A stretch of 64,000 nucleotides of DNA, from positions 34,240-98,239 of the forward strand of contig CAZELM010000010.1 in NCBI GenBank assembly GCA_964512995.1. Direction: 5' to 3'. Position numbers and translations under genes: made by a program. Shown here one piece after another: positions 36,176 through 46,385 of this stretch. The DNA comes from CAZELM01 sp964512995 (GTDB taxonomy: Bacteria > CSSED10-310). Position 1 is the stretch's first letter, and each line of letters begins with the position of its first letter. Under the pieces are notes generated by a model. It was not told the DNA's origin, ran no database searches, and saw nothing but the letters and a program-made list of their open reading frames with translations.

Positions 36176-36215
36176 AAAAAACGGGCGAGTCAATATGAAT
36201 ACTGACTGCCCGTTT
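36176..36215 (-). terminator. Rho-independent terminator of the first giant gene
   Basis: On the minus strand, 31 nt past the stop codon, AAACGGGCAGTCA pairs with TGACTCGCCCGTTT (13 pairs, one bulged G at 36187) around a 10-nt loop, followed by a run of T residues. This matches an intrinsic terminator for the giant gene. Confidence 0.8.
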
Positions 36216-36245
36216 GATGAAATCTCAGATCATTTTCGATATGGA

Positions 36246-39200
36246 TCAGTATGCACTTTCGAGCATATCCTTTGTCAGAGAATCCACACAGGATCCACTC
36301 CCCAGCGCCGCATAGAAAATCCCCTGCGCATCGCCTGCGGAGACCAGGCCGTCTCCGTTGCAATCCGCCGCACAGAACTCCTCCGGTGTGGGTGTCACAG
36401 ATCCCAGCGCAATGAAAAACGCGATCTGCGCATCGCCCGCGGAAATCGACCCATCATCATTGACGTCACCATGATGGATACAGTCCGGTTCCGTTGGCGT
36501 CGGCGTCGGCGTGTCAGTGGGCAGAACTGTTGGTGTCGGTGTTTCTGTCGGGATGGCCGTCGGTGTGGGCGTGTCAGTGGGTTCCGGTGTGGGAGTCGGC
36601 GTATCGGTGGCGGTTGGCGTCTGGGTTGGCGTATTCGTCGGGATGCTGGTCGGTGTATGAGTCGGCGTGTGTGTCGGTGTGTGTGTCGGCGTGTGAGTCG
36701 GTGTGTTTGTGGGTTCCGGTGTATAGGTCGGCTCGGGTGTATACGTCGGATAAGGGGTGTATGTCGGCGCTTGTGTCGGCGTCGGAGAAGGTGTGTGTGT
36801 GCCGGTCGGGATTCCGGTGGGGAGCGGTGTCGGAGTGGAAACCGGTGGCTCATACTCATCCGGGCTGTAATGGTACCCCATGTCGACCTGACCGGCATCC
36901 GGTATCCAATCGATCCGCGTGGAGATCTCATTCATGCATCTCTCACCATCCGGAATCGGAACACATAATCCCGAAGCAAGATCACTTCCCGCATCCATGC
37001 ATGGGCTATCCGACGCATGGCCGGTTGACACCTGGCTCAGGAAATAATCTCCCTGGCTTCCGGTGGTAAAGAGTGGATCGCTGTTGATATTGCCGGTCCC
37101 GGTATAGCCTCCCCGGATATCACTATATGTCACACTGAATGTTCCTCCGGCGCCATAAAAGAATTCCTGGGAGCTGTTCTGGTACACAATGGAATCTGAA
37201 ATAACCGCCATCGCGGACATCGTATACACACCACCTCCTTGAGTTGCCGTATTGCCTGAAATCGTGCAGAGTCGGACCGGAACAGATCCGGAACCGGCAA
37301 AATACAGACCGCCTCCGTATGTTGTTGATCCACTGGTGTTGATATTATTGACGACCAGACAATTGTGGAATGCTGGAGTTGACCCCTGAACAAAACACCC
37401 ACCACCATATCCAGCCGCACGGTTATGGGTGAGTTGGGTATGAGTTACGGTTACGGGGCTGAATGACATTGCCAATCCACCGCCATGGATCGATGTGTTC
37501 CCGGAGATGATGCATCGATATATCACAGGAGATCCTCCGGAGCAGTATATACCGCCACCATTGCTGCTGGTCCCGGCAGCCACTGAGTTTCGAACGTAGC
37601 ATTCCCGGATCTGCGGAGAACTGCTGATGCAGGCGATGCCGCCTCCATTACCGCTCACCATTCCATTTTGAACGGTAAATCCTTCAAAAATCGCACTGCT
37701 GGTTTCGCCGTCATTGAACAGCACTCCCCGGCCGGCATTTTCACAGTCGATGATGCAGGCATCCGGTCCGTTTTCGGAACTGACGCGGATGGATTTACCC
37801 AGGAAGTTCAGATTCTTGTTCCAGTCACCCGTATAAATGCCATCCGCCACCAACACGATATCACCGCTCCGGGATTCATTGATGGCCAACTGGATCGTGG
37901 CATACTGAGATGGCACATATAAAATTCTTGGAAGCGGCGTCTGTGTCTGTGTCGGCGTTCGCGTGGGAGTTGCCGATGGGCCAATCGGGGTCGGTGTCGA
38001 TGTCGGGATTGATCCGGTAGGCGTTGGCGTGATCGTTGGAGTGGCAAATGCATCCGGGACATAATGATATCCCATGTCCACCAGACCGGTATCCGTGACA
38101 CCATCCGTTCGCGTGGAAAATGCAGTCATGCATTCCGGACCACTCGGCAGATAGAAACAGGCGAAAGGCGCAGTCGTACTGCCGGCATTGATGCATCGGC
38201 TGTCTGCCGCCTGACCGGCTGCAATCTGGCTCAGATAAAAGTCACCGGCAGGTCCGGAAACAAAGTTGGGATTGATATCGATATTACCTTCACCCGCATA
38301 ATCTCCCAGAATATCGGAATACGTCACCGAAAACGCGCCACCCGAAGCGGAGTATAATTCGTTCGGCGTATTCTGATAACAGATGCTGTCCGTGATCACT
38401 GCAGTGGCGTAATACGTATACACCCCTCCACCATAACTCGCCGTATTTCCGGTAATTGTGCAATACTGGATCGGAACGCTTCCTGCGGAATAAAGATACA
38501 TTCCACCTCCGTTTCGAGACGAACTTCCCGTTGCACTGTTCCCGGTGATCAGGCAGTTGTAAAATCCGGTTCCACTGCCATAGACATACACGCCGCCGCC
38601 ATTGTTGTTGGTGCAGACATTGTTCTGGATCTCCGTGTTGGTTACCAATACCGCACTGTTGTACAACGACAGCCCGCCGCCATAGCCGGCCGTATTCTGT
38701 GTGATAATACACTCCGAAACAACGGGACTGCCTCCGGAACAGGAAATGCCGCCGCCATAGGTTCCGCTCCCGTTCGCCACACAGTTTGTGATGACGCAAT
38801 GAACGATCCGGGGCGATGCACTGAAACAGGCAATACCACCGCCACTTCCATCGACCAGTCCATTCTGGATCGTGAATCCTTCAAAAATAGATCCCGATGT
38901 TTCGTTTTCATTGAACAACACTCCCCGGCCGTTCGATTCACAATCGATAATACAGTCGTCCGGGCCGTTTTCCGAGCGGACCTGGATGGCTTTCCCGAGG
39001 AAGTTCAGGTCTTTGTTCCAGTTCCCCGTATACGTGCCATCCGCTACCAGCACAGTGTCCCCGTTTCGCGATGCATTGATGGCCAACTGGATCGTGGCAT
39101 ACTGAGATGGAACTCGGAGAATCCGGGGTTGCGGCGTCGGTGTTCCGGTCGCAGTCGGCGTCGGTGTGGCCGTTGGTCCGATCGATGTCGGCGTTCGGGT

Positions 39201-42200
39201 GGGTGTCGGTGTCCGCGTGGGCGTTGGTGTAGGGGGAGTGGTCGTCGGAGTGGGTGTTTCGAGACTTTCCGGTATTGTATAATGATATCCCATATCGACC
39301 AGATCAGAATCCGTCACGGAATCTGTTCTCGTACTGAAATCGCTCAGGCAAACCAATCTATACGGGTCATTGAAACAGACCGTGGATGCCATGGCATTTC
39401 CGGCATTGACACAGCGGCTGTCGGCTGCCTGACCCGTCGCAATCTGACTCAGATAGTGGTCGCCCTGACTGCCGCTGACAAAGAGCGGATTGAAGTCGAT
39501 ATTGCCTTCCCCGGTATAATCTCCCAGAATATCGGAATACGTCACTGTGAACGCGCCACCCGAAGCTGTGTATAATTCGTTCGGCGTATTCTGATAACAG
39601 ATACTGCTGGTGATCACGGCTGTTGCATAGTAGGTATAAACCCCGCCGCCATAGCTCGCGGTATTACCGGTGATCGTGCAATTCTGGATCGGAACGCTTC
39701 CTGCGGAGTAAAGATACATCCCGCCTCCGTTCCGGGACGAACTTCCATTGGCCGTGTTTCCGGTGATCAGGCAGTTATAAAAACTCGTTCCACTGCCATA
39801 GACATACACGCCGCCACCATTGTTGTTCGTGCAGGCATTGTTCTGAATCTCCGTGTTTGTCACTGACACCGCACTGTTATACAACGACAGCCCGCCACCA
39901 TATCCGGCTGTGTTTTGGGTAATGATACATCCTGAAACAACGGGAGCCCCTCCGGAACAGGAAATGCCGCCGCCGTAGGTTCCACTCCCGCTGGCACTGC
40001 ATTGGGTGATGACACACTGAATGATCTGGGGAGAAGTGCTTGAACAGGCGATCCCGCCGCCGCTCCCGGTCACCAAACCGTTCTGAATGGTAAATCCTTC
40101 AAACACTGTGCCGCTTGTCTCTCCGTCATTGAACAGCACACCGCGGCCGTTGTTCTCACAATCGATGATGCACGATTCCGGACCATTCTCCGATGTAACC
40201 CGGATGGATTTTCCAAGGAAATTCAGGTTCTTGTTCCAATTCCCGGTATAGGTTCCATCCGCCACCATGACCGTGTCCCCGTTTCGGGCCTCGTTGATCG
40301 CCAGTTGAATGGTTTCATATTCGGATGGGACATAGAGAATCCGGGGGAGCGGCGTCTGCGTGGCAGTTGCCGTCGGGGTCTGCGTCGCGGTTGGTCCGAT
40401 GGATGTGGGTGTTGCGGTTGGCGTGGGTGTCGCCGGTGTCTGAGTGGGAGTGGGTGTTGCAAATGTCTCGGGCAGGTAATGGAATCCCATATCCACCAAT
40501 CCCGTATCCGTTTCGGCGTCGGTTCGGGTGGTCAGTTGACTCATGCATAACGAGCTTGTCGGAAGATCAAAACAGACGGTCGATGCGGAGCCGCTCCCGG
40601 CATTGACGCATCGGCTGTCACTGTCCTGACCCGAAGCCACCTGGCTCAGATAGAAGCTGCCCAGTGGTCCCGACGTGAACATCGGATCGAAACTGATGTT
40701 TCCGGTACCCGTGTAATCTCCGGAAATATCCGTATAGGATACCAAGAATGTCGCGGAGCTGCCATTGTACAACTCGTCGGAACTGTTCCAATACAGAATG
40801 CTGTTGGTAATGATTACCGTGCCGGTATACCCAAAAATGCCACCACCACTGGAGGCGACATTGGCCGCAATGGTGCAATTCTGGATCGGAATGGTTCCGG
40901 GGTAACGCAAATATAATCCACCGCCGGATGGTGAACTTCCGGTAACGGTATTTCCGGCGATCAGACAGTTGGCGAACGAACAACCGCTGCTGTCGACATA
41001 ACCACCGCCGCCCCGGCCATTCGTCGCCGAGTTGCTGTTGATTGTGGTATTCGTGACAGCCACCGGTGCGGCCAGATACAACCCGCCGCCATATGCCGCG
41101 GTATTGCCGATAAATGTGCATTCCGATATCGTGGGAGATCCACTCGAACAATAAATACCCCCGCCATATGTGCTGGTCCCGCTGGCAACACAGTTCGTGA
41201 CGATGCAGTGCACGATCCGGGGGGACGTCCCCGAGCAGGCAATGCCAGCGCCGCTCCCGGTGACCAGACCATTCTGAATGGTGAAGCCTTCAAAGATCGA
41301 TCCACTGGTTTCACCGTCGTTGAAGAGCACGCCCCTGCCGCTGTTTTCACAATCGATGATACAATCCGCCGGACCATTCTCCGAACGGACCATGATCGAC
41401 TTCCCAAGGAAATTCAGATTCTTGTTCCAGTTGCCGGTATACGTCCCATCTGCGACCAGAACAATGTCCCCATGCCGTGCTTCATTGATCGCCAGTTGGA
41501 TCGTGGCATACTGGGAGGGTACCCGAAGCGTACGGGCTCCCGGTGTCGGTGTCGCAGTATTGGTCGGTGTCGGTGTAGCGGATGGCCCGATCGATGTGGG
41601 TGTCCGGGTGGGCGTATTCGTTGCCGGCGTTTGTGTCGGCGTTGGAGTGGCGAACGATTCCGGCAGATAATGGAATCCCATGTCCACCAATCCGGAATCC
41701 GTCTCGATATCGGTCCGCGTCGATACCTGGTTCATGCACACAGAACCGAACGGAAGATCGTAGCAGACGGTGGATGCGGAACTGCTCCCGGCATTGACGC
41801 ACCGGCTGTCCGCGGCTTGTCCTGCCGCTATCTGGCTGAGATAGTGATTTCCTTCCGGCCCGGATGTGAACATCGGATCGAAGTTGATATTTCCGGTACC
41901 GGCATAATCTCCGGCGATATCCGTGTAGGACACCGAAAAGTTTGCCGAACTGCCATTGTACAGCTCGTCGTTGTTGTTCCAGTACATGATGCAGTTCGTA
42001 ATGATGATGGTACCGGTGTAGGCAAAAATGCCGGCACCACTGGAAGCGGTATTGCCGGAGATGGTGCAATTGTCGATCGGGATCGTTCCTGGGTATCGCA
42101 GATACAATCCCCCGCCTCCGGGTGAACTGCCCGTTACCGTGTTTCCGATGATCAGGCAGTTGGAGATCGAACAACCACTGCTGTCGATGTATCCACCGCC

Positions 42201-45200
42201 GCCCCGGCCATTCGTCGCCGAGTTGCTTTGCAGGATCGTATTTGTCACGGCAGCGGGTGAAGCCAGATACACTCCACCGCCATACCCGGCCGTGTTATCT
42301 GTGAATGTACACTCCGAGATTGCGGGAGATCCGCCGGAACAATAAATACCACCGCCATACGCACCGCTCCCGCTGGCAAAACAGTTGGTGATGTGGCACC
42401 GGACGATCCGGGGGGAACTGCCCGAACAGGCGATACCGCCGCCACTCCCGCTGACCAATCCATTCTCGATGGTAAATCCTTCGAAAATAGCACCGCTCGT
42501 CTCCCCTTCGTCAAACAGGACGCCCCGTCCACTGCCTTCACAGTCGATGATGCAGGATTCCGGACCGTTCTCCGAACGGACCATGATCGGTTTACCGAGG
42601 AAGTTCAGGTTCTTGTTCCAGTTGCCGGCATATGTTCCGTCTGCAACCAGAACGATGTCCCCGTTCCGCGCTTCGTTGATCGCCAGTTGGATCGTGGCAT
42701 ACTGACTGGGGACACGAAGTGTGCGGGGGAGTGGCGTGGATGTTGCCGTTGGGGTTGGTGTCGGCGTCGCAGACGGCCCGATCTGTGTCGGTGTCTGAGT
42801 GGGAGCCGTTCCGGTGGGAATCGGAGTGGGTGTCGCGGTTGCGAACGCTGCGGGAATATAGTGGAATCCCATGTCCACCAGACCAGTATCTCCGGCTGCA
42901 TCCGTCCGGGTGGTCAGTTGATTCATGCACACGGAACCATTGGGAAGGTCGTAACACACCGCTGATGCCGCGCTGCTTCCGGCATTGATGCACCGGCTGT
43001 CCGCTGCCTGGCCCGCCGCGATCTGGCTCAGATAAAAGCCTCCGGACGGTCCGGACGTGAACATCGGATCGAAATTGATGTTGCCGGTTCCGGCATAATC
43101 GCCGGTAATATCCGTATAAGACACCGAGAATGTCGCTGAGCTGCCGTTATACAGCTCACCGGAGTTATTCCAGAATAAAATGCAGTTGGTGATGATGATC
43201 GTTCCGGTATAGGCATGAATGCCCCCGCCGTATGTGGCGGTGTTTCCGGAGATCGTACAGCTCTGGATCGGAATGGTCCCCGGGTATCGCAGATATAATC
43301 CGCCGCCGTTTGGGGAACTGCCCGTGACGGAATTTCCGGTAATCAGGCAGTTGGAGAATGAACAGCCGCTGCTGTCCACATATCCGCCACCACCCCGGCT
43401 GTTGGTCGCCACATTGTCCTGGATGATGGTATCGGTTACGGCCACTGGAGCCGTCAGATACACACCGCCTCCATAGTACGCCGTGTTTTCGGAAATGGTA
43501 CACTCCGAAATCGTGGGTGACCCTCCCGAACAGTAAATACCACCGCCATACGAACTGCTTCCGCTGGCATTACAGTTGGTGATGATGCAGTGAACGATGC
43601 GGGGCGACGTTCCTGAACAGGCGATTCCACCGCCGCTCCCAGTGACCAGCCCGTTCTGAATGGTAAATCCTTCAAATGCAGCGCCGCTTGTTTCTCCCTC
43701 GTCGAACAGGACGCCCCGTCCGCTGCCTTCACAGTCGATGATGCAGGCGTCCGGACCGTTTTCCGACCGGACCATAATGGATTTTCCAAGGAAATTCAGG
43801 TTCTTGTTCCAATTGCCGGTATATGTTCCATCTGCGACCAGCACCGTGTCGCCATTCCGGGAGGAGTTGATCGCCAGTTGAATCGTGGCGTATTGCAGCG
43901 GCACCCGCCGGATGGTCGGCATCGGAGTTGGTGTGACCGTCGGGGTTCGCGTGACCGTCGGAGTATTGGTCGCGGTCGGAGTTTGGGTGCGTGTCGATGT
44001 CGGTTGAGCCGGCGTATTCGTGGGCGCATTGGGAGTCGGTGTCGACGTGGGCGTCACGGGTGTGGCGGTGGGACTCGGCGTGATGATCAGGCCGGTCATA
44101 TAATGATATCCCATATCTACCAAGCCGCTATCCACCACACTGTCGGTCCGCGTGGTCAGTTGATTCATACATTCCGTGCCGCTGGGGAGACTGAAACAGA
44201 TCATACTCGATAGATTGCTCCCCGAGTTGACACAGCGGCTGTCTTCGGCCTGGCCTGTCGCGATCTGGCTCAGGTAAAAATTCCCTTTGGGGCCGCTGGT
44301 GAACATCGGATCGAAGCTGATGTTGCCGGTACCGGTGTAATCGCCTGCGATATCCGTATACGAGACGGAAAATGTCGCACTTCCGGCATTATACAATTCG
44401 TTCGATGTGTTCCAGTACAGGATGCTGTTGTTGATCAATATCGTTGTACTCAATGCATACATGCCACCACCATTGGCTGAGGTGTTGCCGCTGATTGTGC
44501 ATTGGTGAAACGGGATTGTGCCGCCATACCGTGCATAAACCCCCCCGCCGCTGTTCGAACCAGCAGTCGCGACGTTTCCGGCAATCAGACAGTTCTGGAA
44601 TGAACAACCGCTACTGGCGACATACACACCGCCGCCACGGCCATCCGATGCGGTATTGCTTCGCAGTTCCGTATTGGTGACCGGTACGGATGACGATAAA
44701 TACATGCCGCCGCCCCAGGGAGACACACAATTTGTGATGATGCATTCCGAGATCGCGGGACCGCCGCCCGAGCATGAGATGCCGCCGCCGGTATTGCCGG
44801 AGCCGGTTGCGGAACAATTGGTAATAATACAATGGATGATCCGGGGAGATGCGTTCGATGTCAGAATTCCGCCACCTGATCCGGCTACGGATCCGTTCCG
44901 GATGGTGAATCCTTCAAAAAGGGCATTTGCGCTTTCACCGGTATTGAATATCACGCCCCGTCCGGAGCCCTGACAGTCGATGATACAGGTCGCGGGTCCA
45001 TGTTCGGATCGCACGGTGATGGATTTACCCCCATAGGTCAGATCCTTGTTCCCGCTCCCCGTATATGTTCCATCCGCTACCAATACCATATCGCCTGGGA
45101 TGGCCGCATCGATCGCGGACTGGATCGTCGCATACTGAGATGGAACCCGGCGGGTATTGGTGGGAAAGGACGGCGTCGGTGTGCTGGTCGGAGGCGGAGC

Positions 45201-46196
45201 AGCCGTGAAGGTACTGGTCGGTCCCGGTGTCGGTGTGTCAGCTGTCCCCAATGATTGGTAAGCCAGTTGAAATCCCGACATCGGCTCATCAGCCACCTGA
45301 CTCACCCGCACATAGTAGTATCCGGTCGATTCAGCGGTATAGGTGATCTCCGGCCATACCGCTTTCATCGAACAGTCATCATTGTATGCAACCGGGAGGC
45401 AACTGTCATCCAGCACCCACATCTCGCCGTCACCGGAGAAAAATCCACCGTCGCAGAATCCGAACCGGTATGTTGTTCCCGACTCCAGATAGAAGCGCCA
45501 CAACCGGCAGGGTTTGGGTGGATTGGAGCCATCATATCCGCTGTATTCGAAAAAGGCAGGGGAAACATCCATCGTTTCGGTGATCGTATCAATATCGTAA
45601 TCATAATCCGGACAGGAGTAACAATGATCCTGGAGGATGGTATAGGCCAGCCATACTTCGCCGGTTTCGTCCCCATACCCCGAGATGGTCAGATAATGAT
45701 AACCCGTTTCACCATCCGGAACAGTATACTCCAGATATGACCGGATATCGGGATCACAAAGAACGGAATCATCGTTGAACGCCACTTCGGTGCATGTTTG
45801 GTCCTGTAGGCTCAGCATGGTATCGAAATTGGCGGCTCCATAGTGCGAACAGGTGCTGAATCCATACGTGTTGCCGCCTTCAAGATGAAACCGCAGAACC
45901 ACACAATCCCCCGGTTGCAGCAGTTGATATTGCGTGGTCACCTCCCACCAATACCGCATATCGTAATCTGCGGAATCATAGGACGGGCAGGACAGGCATC
46001 CTTTGGACTCGTCTGCGCCGTTCACTCCCATTTCCGATTTGTGAATGCGTCCGGGTTCGACACGGTGATGACCGTCCGATGCAAGACCCGGTGATATCTC
46101 CATTTCATTACACCAGGCGACGGATGCTGCGACCATCATGAGTATCAATGCAATCCAGTTACTCCAGAAAACGATATGATGACTACTCTTCTTCAT
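36246..46196 (-). CDS. Giant secreted beta-helix repeat protein with dockerin (3316 aa)
   Basis: Signal peptide (about 8-30), then two Cys-containing PPC-like beta domains (about 60-310), a Pro-Thr linker, seven right-handed parallel beta-helix units beginning near residues 349, 764, 1160, 1557, 1954, 2360 and 2759, each opening (R)VPSQYATIQLAIN and ending with a choice-of-anchor-Q-like DSRCVNAG...DMGYHY, a long Pro-Thr stretch (about 3112-3240) and a type I dockerin (3242-3316: DVNDDGSISAGDAQ, DCNGDGLVSAGDAQ). Beta-helix proteins of this kind bind or cleave polysaccharides or serve as adhesins; no catalytic site is evident. AGGAGA is 8 nt before the ATG. A paralogue lies directly upstream, and a terminator follows. 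Confidence 0.92.
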   Translation of the reverse strand: MKKSSHHIVFWSNWIALILMMVAASVAWCNEMEISPGLASDGHHRVEPGRIHKSEMGVNGADESKGCLSCPSYDSADYDMRYWWEVTTQYQLLQPGDCVVLRFHLEGGNTYGFSTCSHYGAANFDTMLSLQDQTCTEVAFNDDSVLCDPDIRSYLEYTVPDGETGYHYLTISGYGDETGEVWLAYTILQDHCYSCPDYDYDIDTITETMDVSPAFFEYSGYDGSNPPKPCRLWRFYLESGTTYRFGFCDGGFFSGDGEMWVLDDSCLPVAYNDDCSMKAVWPEITYTAESTGYYYVRVSQVADEPMSGFQLAYQSLGTADTPTPGPTSTFTAAPPPTSTPTPSFPTNTRRVPSQYATIQSAIDAAIPGDMVLVADGTYTGSGNKDLTYGGKSITVRSEHGPATCIIDCQGSGRGVIFNTGESANALFEGFTIRNGSVAGSGGGILTSNASPRIIHCIITNCSATGSGNTGGGISCSGGGPAISECIITNCVSPWGGGMYLSSSVPVTNTELRSNTASDGRGGGVYVASSGCSFQNCLIAGNVATAGSNSGGGVYARYGGTIPFHQCTISGNTSANGGGMYALSTTILINNSILYWNTSNELYNAGSATFSVSYTDIAGDYTGTGNISFDPMFTSGPKGNFYLSQIATGQAEDSRCVNSGSNLSSMICFSLPSGTECMNQLTTRTDSVVDSGLVDMGYHYMTGLIITPSPTATPVTPTSTPTPNAPTNTPAQPTSTRTQTPTATNTPTVTRTPTVTPTPMPTIRRVPLQYATIQLAINSSRNGDTVLVADGTYTGNWNKNLNFLGKSIMVRSENGPDACIIDCEGSGRGVLFDEGETSGAAFEGFTIQNGLVTGSGGGIACSGTSPRIVHCIITNCNASGSSSYGGGIYCSGGSPTISECTISENTAYYGGGVYLTAPVAVTDTIIQDNVATNSRGGGGYVDSSGCSFSNCLITGNSVTGSSPNGGGLYLRYPGTIPIQSCTISGNTATYGGGIHAYTGTIIITNCILFWNNSGELYNGSSATFSVSYTDITGDYAGTGNINFDPMFTSGPSGGFYLSQIAAGQAADSRCINAGSSAASAVCYDLPNGSVCMNQLTTRTDAAGDTGLVDMGFHYIPAAFATATPTPIPTGTAPTQTPTQIGPSATPTPTPTATSTPLPRTLRVPSQYATIQLAINEARNGDIVLVADGTYAGNWNKNLNFLGKPIMVRSENGPESCIIDCEGSGRGVLFDEGETSGAIFEGFTIENGLVSGSGGGIACSGSSPRIVRCHITNCFASGSGAYGGGIYCSGGSPAISECTFTDNTAGYGGGVYLASPAAVTNTILQSNSATNGRGGGGYIDSSGCSISNCLIIGNTVTGSSPGGGGLYLRYPGTIPIDNCTISGNTASSGAGIFAYTGTIIITNCIMYWNNNDELYNGSSANFSVSYTDIAGDYAGTGNINFDPMFTSGPEGNHYLSQIAAGQAADSRCVNAGSSSASTVCYDLPFGSVCMNQVSTRTDIETDSGLVDMGFHYLPESFATPTPTQTPATNTPTRTPTSIGPSATPTPTNTATPTPGARTLRVPSQYATIQLAINEARHGDIVLVADGTYTGNWNKNLNFLGKSIMVRSENGPADCIIDCENSGRGVLFNDGETSGSIFEGFTIQNGLVTGSGAGIACSGTSPRIVHCIVTNCVASGTSTYGGGIYCSSGSPTISECTFIGNTAAYGGGLYLAAPVAVTNTTINSNSATNGRGGGGYVDSSGCSFANCLIAGNTVTGSSPSGGGLYLRYPGTIPIQNCTIAANVASSGGGIFGYTGTVIITNSILYWNSSDELYNGSSATFLVSYTDISGDYTGTGNISFDPMFTSGPLGSFYLSQVASGQDSDSRCVNAGSGSASTVCFDLPTSSLCMSQLTTRTDAETDTGLVDMGFHYLPETFATPTPTQTPATPTPTATPTSIGPTATQTPTATATQTPLPRILYVPSEYETIQLAINEARNGDTVMVADGTYTGNWNKNLNFLGKSIRVTSENGPESCIIDCENNGRGVLFNDGETSGTVFEGFTIQNGLVTGSGGGIACSSTSPQIIQCVITQCSASGSGTYGGGISCSGGAPVVSGCIITQNTAGYGGGLSLYNSAVSVTNTEIQNNACTNNNGGGVYVYGSGTSFYNCLITGNTANGSSSRNGGGMYLYSAGSVPIQNCTITGNTASYGGGVYTYYATAVITSSICYQNTPNELYTASGGAFTVTYSDILGDYTGEGNIDFNPLFVSGSQGDHYLSQIATGQAADSRCVNAGNAMASTVCFNDPYRLVCLSDFSTRTDSVTDSDLVDMGYHYTIPESLETPTPTTTPPTPTPTRTPTPTRTPTSIGPTATPTPTATGTPTPQPRILRVPSQYATIQLAINASRNGDTVLVADGTYTGNWNKDLNFLGKAIQVRSENGPDDCIIDCESNGRGVLFNENETSGSIFEGFTIQNGLVDGSGGGIACFSASPRIVHCVITNCVANGSGTYGGGISCSGGSPVVSECIITQNTAGYGGGLSLYNSAVLVTNTEIQNNVCTNNNGGGVYVYGSGTGFYNCLITGNSATGSSSRNGGGMYLYSAGSVPIQYCTITGNTASYGGGVYTYYATAVITDSICYQNTPNELYSASGGAFSVTYSDILGDYAGEGNIDINPNFVSGPAGDFYLSQIAAGQAADSRCINAGSTTAPFACFYLPSGPECMTAFSTRTDGVTDTGLVDMGYHYVPDAFATPTITPTPTGSIPTSTPTPIGPSATPTRTPTQTQTPLPRILYVPSQYATIQLAINESRSGDIVLVADGIYTGDWNKNLNFLGKSIRVSSENGPDACIIDCENAGRGVLFNDGETSSAIFEGFTVQNGMVSGNGGGIACISSSPQIRECYVRNSVAAGTSSNGGGIYCSGGSPVIYRCIISGNTSIHGGGLAMSFSPVTVTHTQLTHNRAAGYGGGCFVQGSTPAFHNCLVVNNINTSGSTTYGGGLYFAGSGSVPVRLCTISGNTATQGGGVYTMSAMAVISDSIVYQNSSQEFFYGAGGTFSVTYSDIRGGYTGTGNINSDPLFTTGSQGDYFLSQVSTGHASDSPCMDAGSDLASGLCVPIPDGERCMNEISTRIDWIPDAGQVDMGYHYSPDEYEPPVSTPTPLPTGIPTGTHTPSPTPTQAPTYTPYPTYTPEPTYTPEPTNTPTHTPTHTPTHTPTHTPTSIPTNTPTQTPTATDTPTPTPEPTDTPTPTAIPTETPTPTVLPTDTPTPTPTEPDCIHHGDVNDDGSISAGDAQIAFFIALGSVTPTPEEFCAADCNGDGLVSAGDAQGIFYAALGSGSCVDSLTKDMLESAY
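36860..45154 (-). repeat. Tandem array of seven ~1.2-kb beta-helix coding units
   Basis: Unit starts fall at about 45154, 43910, 42722, 41530, 40340, 39122 and 37925 (minus-strand order). By their internal blocks they sort into four types, order C-A-A-A-B-B-D: C has the HQCTISGNT-like segment, A carries VDSSGCSF and NGGGLYLRYPG, B carries VYVYGSGT and RNGGGMYLYSAG, and D carries FVQGSTPAF and ends with DAGQVDMGYHY. Units within a type are close at the DNA level, making the locus prone to recombination. Confidence 0.85.
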
Positions 46197-46385
46197 GAAA
46201 ACATCTCCTGTCGGGTCATATAATCACGATCTACCCTATATTTAGGTTGATGACATCAAACAATCTATCGTGTCGATCCCTCTCAAAGCCCGGTCCGCAG
46301 ATGCTGCAGAAACCGGAATCGCTGTTCAGTCTCCGGCATCCGGGATCGGGCGCTGGACATCATCGTTGCATTCGAAAACAAGGTA

